Below the pieces are notes generated by a model that did not search any database, was not told the DNA's origin, and saw nothing but the letters and a program-made list of their open reading frames with translations. Both the position numbers and the translations under genes were made by a program. A DNA stretch of 10,000 nucleotides from Bacillus pseudomycoides DSM 12442 (GTDB lineage: Bacteria; Bacillota; Bacilli; Bacillales; Bacillaceae_G). Where the stretch lies: the NCBI RefSeq assembly GCF_000161455.1, contig NZ_CM000745.1, positions 2,326,314-2,336,313 of the forward strand. Direction: 5' to 3'. Positions 1 through 5,717 of the stretch are shown piece after piece; the first letter of the stretch is position 1; every line of letters starts with the position of its first letter.

Positions 1-416
1 GTGCAACCCGTCACTCCGCAAAAATAAGGCATGTGCTTATTTTCTTACTACTAGTAATGGAATTTATGTAAATTACCAAAGAAACATCTTTATTTAATGA
101 GAATGTATAGCTACTCCATTTGTAATATTATTGCAATAATTGTAATGGTAATTCTGGAAAATCGAAATCAAATTCCAATTCTAAGGGTATTTCTAATTGT
201 TTGATTGGATTTTCAGAAAGAGTAAGGTAAATACTTTTAAAATAATATAAAAGGAAAATTAGGTGCATTTATGCGTGTTAAATTAGCATAAATAGGCATA
301 TGTAGAGAGTTCAAACTTATTTGAATTTAAAGTATTGTTAACCCCGATGAAACACGAAACATTCTAATTGTTAGTACAATTAGAATATAAGATTTAATTG
401 GAAAGAAGGGGTTATT
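1..416. other. AT-rich intergenic region, no convincing gene
   Basis: No substantial reading frame with a ribosome binding site is visible here. The only notable open stretch is a 46-codon frame on the minus strand (268 down to 128), rich in Leu, Pro, Glu and Phe. It has no Shine-Dalgarno sequence and is bounded upstream by an in-frame stop. It could be chance or a decayed gene end. The one clear structural element is the inverted repeat at 361-386, annotated separately. The first 30 bases are more GC-rich and may belong to a feature outside the window. Confidence 0.6.
361..386. promoter_or_regulatory. Perfect 10-bp inverted repeat upstream of the methyltransferase gene
   Basis: ATTCTAATTG (361-370) and CAATTAGAAT (377-386) are exact reverse complements separated by six bases, and end about 30 bases before the ATG at 417. 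No run of T follows, so it is not a rho-independent terminator. Its size and position suit a dimeric repressor operator near the promoter, or a hairpin in the 5' untranslated region. Which of these it is cannot be decided from the sequence alone. Confidence 0.5.
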
Positions 417-1130
417 ATGAAAGAAACAATTAGTAGTTATGAAGATTTATTGGATATGTTAGATTCGTTATTGCGTGAACCAACTCAATTTTGGGATGAT
501 TTTTATTCTAATCGTGAAAAAGGAGTTCCCTTTTTTACTAATAAGCCAGATGAGAACTTAGTTAATTATTTCGAGAAAAAATTACTTAATCCAGGAAAAG
601 TTCTTGAACTCGGATGCGGTCCAGGCAGGAATGCAATTTACTTTGCTGAAAAAGGATGCTTAGTTGATGCAGTAGATCTATCGCAGGAATCAATTCAATG
701 GGCAACCGAACGGGCAAAAGAAAAAAATGTAAATATAAATTTTATTTATAACAATATCTTTGACTTACAAATTGAAGAGGGTACATACGATATTGTGTAT
801 GATTCAGGATGCTTTCATCATATTGCTCCACACAGAAGAATGAGTTATATAAATTTGGTGAAAAAGGCTTTAAAACCAGGTGGTTATTTTGCAATCACTT
901 GTTTTGTTCAAGGTGGAGAATTAGGTGGAGCAGACATAACAGATTGGGAAGTATACAAACTGCAAAGTCTTAAAGGTGGATTAGGTTTTACAGATAAAAA
1001 ACTTAGAGCCATCTTTAAAGGCTTTTCTGAAGTAGAAATACGTAGAATGAAAGAGATAAAACAATCGAATAAAGTATTTGGTGTCTCTGGACTTTGGACA
1101 GCCTTATTCACGAAAAATTCCACTGAATAG
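417..1130 (+). CDS. Class I SAM-dependent methyltransferase
   Basis: A 237-residue cytoplasmic protein with a Rossmann-fold methyltransferase core. SAM-binding motif I, VLELGCGPGRN, lies at residues 62-72. The acidic residue that normally binds the SAM ribose is D87 in AVDLS. A motif equivalent to the post-II strand is DIVYDSGCFHHI (125-136), and KPGG is at 153-156. The leading QFWDDFY segment (24-30) and overall length resemble the TehB/thiopurine-methyltransferase-like group of small-molecule methyltransferases, but the substrate cannot be read from the sequence. The ATG is preceded by a good ribosome binding site (AGAAGGGG, 403-410). The gene appears monocistronic: the next gene starts more than 500 bases downstream beyond a separate leader region. 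A palindrome at 361-386 may control it. Family assignment is firm; the specific role is unknown. Confidence 0.88.
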   Translation: MKETISSYEDLLDMLDSLLREPTQFWDDFYSNREKGVPFFTNKPDENLVNYFEKKLLNPGKVLELGCGPGRNAIYFAEKGCLVDAVDLSQESIQWATERAKEKNVNINFIYNNIFDLQIEEGTYDIVYDSGCFHHIAPHRRMSYINLVKKALKPGGYFAITCFVQGGELGGADITDWEVYKLQSLKGGLGFTDKKLRAIFKGFSEVEIRRMKEIKQSNKVFGVSGLWTALFTKNSTE

Positions 1131-1210
1131 TAAAAAATGTTTTCTAAAGAATTTATATCCGTTATTTAAAAATTCGCATTTTACAATGTCCACAAAAGAG
1201 TGTTATGGGG

Positions 1211-1225
1211 TATAATTAATATAAT
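1211..1225 (+). promoter_or_regulatory. Probable -10 region(s) of a leader RNA promoter
   Basis: Two overlapping perfect TATAAT hexamers occur at 1211-1216 and 1220-1225, just before the leader peptide at 1247. A -35 element at suitable distance is weak (TGTCCA at 1187-1192, 18-base spacer from the first hexamer). The promoter is inferred mainly from the -10 matches and from the ordered elements that follow. Confidence 0.45.
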
Positions 1226-1246
1226 CTTTCAGATGAGGTGAAGAAG

Positions 1247-1276
1247 ATGACCTTCCGTATGGTTCGAAGTAACTAG
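1247..1276 (+). CDS. Nine-residue leader peptide MTFRMVRSN
   Basis: An ATG at 1247 has a textbook Shine-Dalgarno (GAGGTG, 1235-1240) six bases upstream and opens a nine-codon frame ending in TAG at 1274-1276. The peptide contains two arginines within RMVR. Drug-stalled leader peptides of the ErmD type begin similarly (MTHSMRLR), although the R-x-R arrest motif is not exact here. Its place right after a -10 sequence and before serial hairpins argues that it is translated to sense ribosome movement. No experimental support is available from the sequence. Confidence 0.4.
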   Translation: MTFRMVRSN

Positions 1277-1452
1277 TTTTCGGGCTGGAAAAAATGCGTA
1301 CCAGCCATCAAGGGAGAAGTCTGTCCCTTTTCGGAAATGAAAACTATACGTCGCAGTAGTTAGCGTTATCATCAAACAAGGGTACGGGATTGCTTGATTA
1401 ACAAGTCTCAGAACCTTAGTTTTTACACTCTTTTGGAAGGTGGATATACAAT

Positions 1453-1488
1453 ATGAATGAATTAGATTACAAAAGCCGATTTCCATAG
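1453..1488 (+). CDS. Second short ORF overlapping the terminator
   Basis: An ATG at 1453 follows a strong Shine-Dalgarno (GGAAGGTGG, 1435-1443) by nine bases and opens an 11-codon frame, MNELDYKSRFP, ending in TAG. Its last codons form the 5' arm of the terminator at 1471-1508, so translating ribosomes would disrupt that hairpin. Its Shine-Dalgarno can itself be masked by ACCTT at 1413-1417. It could be a regulatory peptide or the truncated 5' end of a lost gene. Confidence 0.35.
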   Translation: MNELDYKSRFP

Positions 1489-1508
1489 TTTAGGAGAACG
1501 GCTTTTTT
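1471..1508 (+). terminator. Rho-independent terminator at the end of the leader region
   Basis: AAAAGCCG (1471-1478) pairs with CGGCTTTT (1499-1506). The stem extends inward through TT/AA and TCC/GGA pairs with small bulges, and the T-run spans 1503-1508. The hairpin is on the plus strand and ends the candidate leader transcript 169 bases before the DUF952 start. Confidence 0.75.
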
Positions 1509-1531
1509 CGTGGGGTACCTTGTGCTATCTA

Positions 1532-1644
1532 ATTAAGAGATTCGGAATCCAAAAAGCAAAATAATTTCGTTTTGTGGGCATTTTAAAATCTGAGGTTGAT
1601 GGGCATTGGCGTTACCCCGTAACGAGCGGGAAAATCCTCTTAAT
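1532..1644. repeat. Compact hairpin-rich noncoding element with paired ends
   Basis: The ends ATTAAGAG (1532-1539) and CTCTTAAT (1637-1644) are exact reverse complements; pairing extends by ATT/AAT across a single bulged C. Inside lie the palindrome GATTCGGAATC (1539-1549), a CAAAA/TTTTG hairpin (1557-1574), ATTTTAAAAT (1580-1589), and a CGTTAC/GTAACG hairpin with loop CCC (1610-1624). TGGGCATT occurs twice (1575-1582 and 1600-1607). From memory, motifs like GGCGTTACCCC occur in dispersed noncoding repeats (bcr type) of the B. cereus group, but this was not checked. It may also act as the 5' untranslated region of the DUF952 gene. Confidence 0.45.
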
Positions 1645-1677
1645 GTTTCTATAAAGTAGGGAAGAAGGAGATTGACT

Positions 1678-2016
1678 ATGATTACAAAGGTAATGGAAAA
1701 AAGTGAATGGGAAGTAGCAAAAGCAAAAGGAAACATAATGGAACCTTCACTGATGCAAGAAGGGTTTATTCATTGTTCTTTTTTAGAACAATCTCTTCAA
1801 GTGGCAGAAAAGCATTTTAGTACTGAAATGGAGTTAGTATTACTTGTAATTAATCCGTCGTTAGTTGAGGCGGAGATAAAATATGAATTGGCTTCTAATG
1901 GTCAAAACTATCCACATATATACGGAACCGTAAATGCTAATGCTGTTGTGAAAGTAGTAGAACTTCAGAAAGAAAATGGCGGCTATGTTTTACCAGTAGA
2001 GTTGGAACAAAAATAG
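1678..2016 (+). CDS. DUF952 family protein
   Basis: A 112-residue cytoplasmic protein matching the DUF952 pattern: EGFIHCS at residues 28-34, a central hydrophobic strand LVLLVINP (53-60), and PHIYG at 79-83 followed by a second strand. The family's biochemical role is not established. My recollection is that its fold has been related to ADP-ribosyltransferases, which I cannot verify here. The start is the ATG at 1678: AAGGAG (1665-1670) lies seven bases upstream, whereas a TTG at 1672 would be only one base from that site. It is the first gene of a co-oriented set, 93 bases before the serine hydrolase. Upstream lie the hairpin-rich element and the terminated leader, so its expression may depend on either. 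Confidence 0.8.
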   Translation: MITKVMEKSEWEVAKAKGNIMEPSLMQEGFIHCSFLEQSLQVAEKHFSTEMELVLLVINPSLVEAEIKYELASNGQNYPHIYGTVNANAVVKVVELQKENGGYVLPVELEQK

Positions 2017-2109
2017 TAGAATGCATTTGTTAACCTCATAAAAGGATTTTTGATTCGTATTATCGAAATACTGAAAGGGATAAAAACGAAATCGAGAAGA
2101 GGCGTACAA

Positions 2110-2874
2110 ATGGAGGAAGTAATCAAGAAAATAAAGGAGATAAAATCAGGTCAAGTAGGTATAGTTGCTTATTCGGCAGAAAGACAAAATATTGTCGCTT
2201 TATATAATGATGATATATTGGTTCCACTAGCGTCTGCCGCAAAGGTTGCAATTGGATTTGCTGTAGCTAAAATGGTTGAAGAGAATCAAGTTCGCTGGAG
2301 TGATGAAATCGAAAATATCGAATTTAATCCGAAAGAAGATAGTAAAGAAATATACCCACATTTACAAAGAAGAACCGTATTAACACTCAAAGATGCTGTA
2401 GAAGTAATGATTGCATGTCATGACAATTGTATTGCACAATCTGTTGTCAACTTTTGCGGTGGATGGGAAGAAGTAAATAGGAGAATTCAATGTTCTTTTT
2501 CAAAGATTTATATTACGAAAGACCCAAGGAATATGAAAAATGTTGGGAAATTAAAACAAGTTCTTAAACTTTTAATTCGTATATTCCAAGGATATGAATT
2601 GAATCCGGTGCTATGGGAACCAATTATAAATGGAATGGTGAGACAACAAGGACAATATGAAGGAATACCAGGGTACCACTTAGCCCATATGACAGGTGGG
2701 TTACCTACAGCTGTTATAAATATCGGTATACTAGGAACGTTTTATGAAAAACCATTGCTTTATGTGATTGGCGGAATGGAGTTACCAAATCGTTATGAAA
2801 ATCAAGAAGCTGATATGAAAATAAAAGAAACATTGCAATGTTTGTATAAAAAGTATACAGAATGCTATATATAG
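2110..2874 (+). CDS. Cytoplasmic beta-lactamase-fold serine hydrolase, non-canonical active site
   Basis: A 254-residue protein of the class A beta-lactamase/DD-peptidase fold. The nucleophile motif SxxK is S42-A-A-K45, in PLASAAKVAIG. HDN at 104-106 stands where class A enzymes have SDN. MTGG at 194-197 stands where KTG or HTG is expected, so the basic residue of the third motif is replaced by methionine. No clear omega-loop ExxxN is visible near KDPRNMKN. There is no signal peptide, so it should remain in the cytosol, unlike a true penicillinase. The frame is open back to a TTG at 2050, but the ATG at 2110 has GAAGAGG (2096-2102) at a seven-base spacing and gives the expected N-terminus. 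It is probably co-transcribed with the GNAT gene starting 21 bases after its stop. The substrate is unknown; a peptidase, esterase or degenerate binding protein are all possible. Confidence 0.78.
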   Translation: MEEVIKKIKEIKSGQVGIVAYSAERQNIVALYNDDILVPLASAAKVAIGFAVAKMVEENQVRWSDEIENIEFNPKEDSKEIYPHLQRRTVLTLKDAVEVMIACHDNCIAQSVVNFCGGWEEVNRRIQCSFSKIYITKDPRNMKNVGKLKQVLKLLIRIFQGYELNPVLWEPIINGMVRQQGQYEGIPGYHLAHMTGGLPTAVINIGILGTFYEKPLLYVIGGMELPNRYENQEADMKIKETLQCLYKKYTECYI

Positions 2875-2895
2875 TGATGAGAAAGGAGAATAGAC

Positions 2896-3312
2896 TTGAA
2901 AATTATACAACAAAATAACTCAAAAGATAGCGAATATATTAAAAATAAAGTAATCCAATACAATATGTCTGTACTATCAGATGAAGTAAAAAGCCCATTA
3001 GAACATGTAAGTTTTCTATTAAAAGACGATGTTGGCAAAATATTTGGGGGCATAACAGGCACAATATATTTCTATCACCTTCATATTGATTTTTTATGGG
3101 TGGATGAGTCAGTACGTCATGAAGGATATGGTAGTCAACTATTAAATGAAATCGAAGAAATTGCCAAAGAGAAAAACTGTAGACTTATATTACTTGATTC
3201 ATTTAGTTTTCAAGCACCTGAATTTTACAAGAAACATGGTTACAGAGAGTTTGGCGTAGTGGAAGATCATCCTAAAGGGTATAGTCAGCATTTTTTAGAG
3301 AAACGTTTATAA
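2896..3312 (+). CDS. GNAT family N-acetyltransferase
   Basis: A 138-residue GNAT-fold protein. The acetyl-CoA pyrophosphate loop is R74-H-E-G-Y-G79 after the strand IDFLWVDESV, followed by helix SQLLNEIEEIAKEK. The C-terminal part, EFYKKHGYREFG (109-120), is typical of motif B. The start codon is TTG at 2896, supported by AAAGGAG (2882-2888) seven bases upstream; no ATG with comparable support exists. It follows the serine hydrolase by 21 bases and likely shares its transcript. The acceptor substrate (antibiotic, polyamine, protein or metabolite) cannot be inferred. No terminator is obvious after its stop; an AT-rich stretch containing TATAAT at 3353-3358 follows. Confidence 0.85.
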   Translation: MKIIQQNNSKDSEYIKNKVIQYNMSVLSDEVKSPLEHVSFLLKDDVGKIFGGITGTIYFYHLHIDFLWVDESVRHEGYGSQLLNEIEEIAKEKNCRLILLDSFSFQAPEFYKKHGYREFGVVEDHPKGYSQHFLEKRL

Positions 3313-3410
3313 GTATAATATAATAATGTTATGTAAATTAATTTTCGGGATATATAATCATGCATTCTAACCAGTTAAGCAATTAAGAGCAGATAAGAGG
3401 AGAAAAAGAA

Positions 3411-3482
3411 ATGGAATCAACACGTACATACTGTCTTTCAAAAAAGCAACTGAAACTAACTCTTCTTTGCGGACAAGAGTGA
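3411..3482 (+). CDS. Short ORF (23 codons) in frame with the downstream DUF2441 gene
   Basis: An ATG at 3411 is preceded by AAGAGGAG (3395-3402) at eight bases, far better than any site before the DUF2441 starts. It encodes a 23-residue basic peptide beginning MESTRTYCLSKK and stops at TGA (3480-3482). The same frame then runs open from 3483 through the DUF2441 gene. It may be a leader peptide, the original 5' end of the DUF2441 gene cut by a nonsense change, or the relic of another gene. A possible -10 (TATAAT, 3353-3358) lies upstream. Confidence 0.35.
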   Translation: MESTRTYCLSKKQLKLTLLCGQE

Positions 3483-3506
3483 TGGAAAGTACATAATATA
3501 GTCAAT

Positions 3507-4127
3507 ATGATGAAGACCAATAGAAGACAGACCATGAAAGAGAACGAATTGTATGTTTATCACATTGTTACTAGGAAAAAAATGATTCTTGGGCAGATAA
3601 TTAACTTTGACAAGAACAAAAACAATACCTTATATCGCTTCTTTTTTGAGAGAGAACAATTGAATTCTAAAGGCGAAGACTGTATTCAGATTTTACAAGA
3701 TCATTATACAAGTGAAGGCTTGAACATGAATAAAGAAAATGCCGAAGTAGCTATAAAGTATGTAGACCAAACAATCAGAGCTATTAGAGAAGTAATAGTA
3801 GAAATGGTTAGACTACAAGAATATCCTGAATATCCTTCAAGATTGTCTTGCTTATACGCTGCGAAAAGCTATGAAGATGCTTTGAAATGGAAAGAATTAT
3901 TTGATTCTTATAATCGGAAAGTTTTGCAGATTGTTAAACTTCGAGTTATTGGGAATTCTTTTGAGGGGGATGGAAACCTTTTACCAAAGGAAGATGGTGT
4001 TCCTTTCTCTCGAAAAATTGAACAAGCTAAAGAATATTGGAAGGGTAATGTAAAAAACGAGCTTCCAGAGCTTTTGATTAACGGAAAAATTGAAGTGGTA
4101 GAAATTATTGATGATTTCTCAGCTTAA
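3507..4127 (+). CDS. DUF2441 family protein
   Basis: Up to 206 residues, assigned to DUF2441 from the N-terminal strand ELYVYHIVTR (14-23), the QIINFD element, and the conserved YPSRLSCLYAA segment (109-119) followed by EDALKWK. The C-terminus ends in ELLINGKIEVVEIIDDF. The protein is soluble and without signal peptide; its function is unknown. The start is uncertain: ATG codons at 3507, 3510 and 3534 are all possible, none with a good Shine-Dalgarno, and 3534 gives the most natural N-terminus (MKENELY). An in-frame short ORF with an excellent ribosome binding site lies just upstream, separated by one TGA. The following DUF4241 gene begins 55 bases after the stop with no terminator between them, so co-transcription is likely. 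Confidence 0.7.
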   Translation: MMKTNRRQTMKENELYVYHIVTRKKMILGQIINFDKNKNNTLYRFFFEREQLNSKGEDCIQILQDHYTSEGLNMNKENAEVAIKYVDQTIRAIREVIVEMVRLQEYPEYPSRLSCLYAAKSYEDALKWKELFDSYNRKVLQIVKLRVIGNSFEGDGNLLPKEDGVPFSRKIEQAKEYWKGNVKNELPELLINGKIEVVEIIDDFSA

Positions 4128-4182
4128 ATTCTAGGAAAGTTGTATAGTCTAATAATAAGAGAATGAAGGGAAGAGAAACATT

Positions 4183-4797
4183 ATGTCAAAGCTACTACAT
4201 GAATTATCTAAACTGGATAGTGAAGTCCTACGTCCTGAAGTATTAGACCATTTAAAAGTTACTTCAGGTAAAATGGTTGCTTGTGATCCTCTTATTTTTA
4301 ATAAAAATCACTTCGAACAAACAATTCAGCCCGGCACATATCCAATTGTTGCTTGGTTGAACGAGGAAGATGGTGTAATTGCTGGTGCTGAATTGAAAGT
4401 ATCAGAAGCAAAAGTGACAGAATGGAAGATGGCAATAAAGCCAGGACAGAATGTAAGTGAACTAAAGGAAGGATATATTTTTGGGTATCCAGTTGATACG
4501 GGACTAGGGTGTTTTGCAGATGTGGAAGCAATTGAAAAGTTAGAAGAAATAGAAAATAGATTACAACAAGAGCTAGGAGAAGAATTCATTAGTTTGTATG
4601 ATGATTTGATAGACGACGTACTAACAGAACATGATGATGAGTGGGGAAATTGTGTAGTATGTGAGGAAACAGGAAGTAATATTATTATGTTCCGATCAGG
4701 TTATGGTGATGGTTTTTATCCTTCTTATTGGGGATTTGATGAGAATGGGAAAATTGTTTCGCTTGTTACTGATTTTCAAGTGTTATATGAGGAATAA
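4183..4797 (+). CDS. DUF4241 family protein
   Basis: A 204-residue acidic cytoplasmic protein. The DUF4241 hallmarks are CDPLIF (34-39), PGTYPIVAW (50-58), the VDTGLGCFAD segment (104-113), and the C-terminal SGYGDGFYPSYWGFD block (172-186), where Gly, Tyr and Trp residues are typical of the family. The biochemical role is unknown. The ribosome binding site is GAAGGGAAG (4166-4174) about eight bases before the ATG. The gene lies between DUF2441 and a GNAT gene, all on one strand with gaps of about 50 bases, which suggests a shared transcript. Nothing in the sequence shows a toxin partner, so an immunity-like role would be speculation. Confidence 0.75.
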   Translation: MSKLLHELSKLDSEVLRPEVLDHLKVTSGKMVACDPLIFNKNHFEQTIQPGTYPIVAWLNEEDGVIAGAELKVSEAKVTEWKMAIKPGQNVSELKEGYIFGYPVDTGLGCFADVEAIEKLEEIENRLQQELGEEFISLYDDLIDDVLTEHDDEWGNCVVCEETGSNIIMFRSGYGDGFYPSYWGFDENGKIVSLVTDFQVLYEE

Positions 4798-4847
4798 ATG
4801 AATGATGATATAAGAACCAATGATGTGACTAGTGAAGGGGAGAGTGC

Positions 4848-5279
4848 ATGGAAATCAGAAAGGCACATTTAGATGATGTACATGATTTAACTTCATTAAT
4901 GGGACACCTTGGCTATCCAACAACTATAGGAAAAATGAAAGTAAGACTTCAAAATATTTTTTCTCACCCAGATTACTATACGTTGGTAGCAGAAGAAAAT
5001 GAGCGTGTTATTGGAATGATTGGCTTATGTACAGGCATACTTTACACTGAAGATGGAATATACACTCGCATTATTGCATTAGTAGTAGATGAAGAGTTTC
5101 GAAATCAAGGAATAGGAAAAAGTTTAATAGAAGCAGCAGAGAAATGGGCGATGGAACAAGGGATAGATTCGATTTGCTTAAATAGTGGGAATCGTGAGGA
5201 AAGACACCATGCGCACCAATTTTATAAATGTATGGGATATGTTGAAAAAAGTACAGGGTTTGTAAAACGTTTTGTGTAA
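4848..5279 (+). CDS. GNAT family N-acetyltransferase
   Basis: A 143-residue GNAT protein. The acetyl-CoA loop is R85-N-Q-G-I-G90 after the strand IIALVVDEEF, followed by helix KSLIEAAEKWAMEQG. LNSGNREERHHAHQFYKCMGY (split around residues 111-131) is characteristic of acetyltransferases annotated near the AAC(3)/AAC(6') and ribosomal-protein acetyltransferase groups. The substrate is unresolved. The ATG at 4848 has GAAGGGGAG (4834-4842) upstream. The stop is followed within 17 bases by the DUF2809 gene, so the two are probably translated from one mRNA. It is a different GNAT subgroup from those at 2896 and 6745, so it is not a local duplicate. Confidence 0.85.
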   Translation: MEIRKAHLDDVHDLTSLMGHLGYPTTIGKMKVRLQNIFSHPDYYTLVAEENERVIGMIGLCTGILYTEDGIYTRIIALVVDEEFRNQGIGKSLIEAAEKWAMEQGIDSICLNSGNREERHHAHQFYKCMGYVEKSTGFVKRFV

Positions 5280-5296
5280 TAAGAAAGGACTTCATA

Positions 5297-5683
5297 ATGA
5301 GTTATAAACGAAATAGGTTGCTGTATGCAATCTTGACAATAATAGTAGTTATTTTAGGATTGGCATCAAGGAAATTTGCTTATGCTTTACCTAATCTATT
5401 AAATGCATATTTAGGGGATGCACTTTGGGCTCTCATGATTTTTATTGGATTTGGATTCCTTTTTCATAAAATGAAGATTAAAAAGATCGCGTTTTTAAGT
5501 TTACTATTTTGTTATGGTATTGAAATCAGTCAATTATATCATGCGGATTGGATAGATAATATTCGTGCAACGACTTTAGGGGGACTTGTATTAGGGTATG
5601 GTTTTTTGTGGAGTGATTTATTAGCTTATACAATTGGAGTTGGAACGGGTATGCTGTGTGAATTAATGTTTCGAAAAGTATAA
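5297..5683 (+). CDS. DUF2809 family membrane protein
   Basis: A 128-residue integral membrane protein with four predicted helices at roughly residues 8-24, 40-57, 63-80 and 103-123. DUF2809 hallmarks are LASRKF (22-27), GDALWAL (40-46) and EISQLYHADW (76-85), the last placing acidic and aromatic residues at a membrane face. No transport or enzymatic activity is established for the family. AAAGGA lies seven to eight bases before the ATG. The gap to the preceding GNAT gene is 17 bases and to the following phosphotransferase 34 bases, suggesting a 4183-6646 transcript. Confidence 0.8.
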   Translation: MSYKRNRLLYAILTIIVVILGLASRKFAYALPNLLNAYLGDALWALMIFIGFGFLFHKMKIKKIAFLSLLFCYGIEISQLYHADWIDNIRATTLGGLVLGYGFLWSDLLAYTIGVGTGMLCELMFRKV

Positions 5684-5717
5684 AAGGCTTCGGATTTCAT
5701 AAAGGGGTATATATACA

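Larger units (their letters stand above)
1226..1508 (+). promoter_or_regulatory. Candidate attenuator leader RNA with two short ORFs and a terminator
   Basis: This 283-base stretch has more GC than its surroundings and no long coding frame on the plus strand, but many ordered RNA features. A leader peptide ORF (1247-1276) is followed by hairpins GGCTGG/CCAGCC (1283-1288/1301-1306), AAGGGA/TCCCTT (1310-1315/1324-1329), AACTA/TAGTT (1342-1346/1357-1361) and CTTG/CAAG (1393-1396/1402-1405). ACCTT (1413-1417) can then pair with AAGGT (1437-1441) inside the Shine-Dalgarno of a second short ORF. A rho-independent terminator closes the region at 1471-1508. The architecture resembles ribosome-mediated attenuators ahead of antibiotic-response genes such as erm or ABC-F genes. 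No such gene follows; the next one encodes a DUF952 protein. It does not match a riboswitch class I recognise. The function is inferred. Confidence 0.45.

Noticed and set aside
128..268. Minus-strand 46-codon frame rich in Leu, Glu, Phe and Pro
   Set aside because: No Shine-Dalgarno, an in-frame stop just upstream, and low-complexity composition; it could be a decayed gene end but is not supportable as a gene.
1229..1486. Minus-strand 85-codon frame antisense to the leader region
   Set aside because: The plus strand carries ordered signals (-10, ribosome binding sites, terminator), whereas this frame has no ribosome binding site or recognisable domain.
1226..1508. Known riboswitch or T-box in the leader region
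   Set aside because: The T-box AGGGTGGNACCGCG motif and the core sequences of the common riboswitches I could recall are not present.
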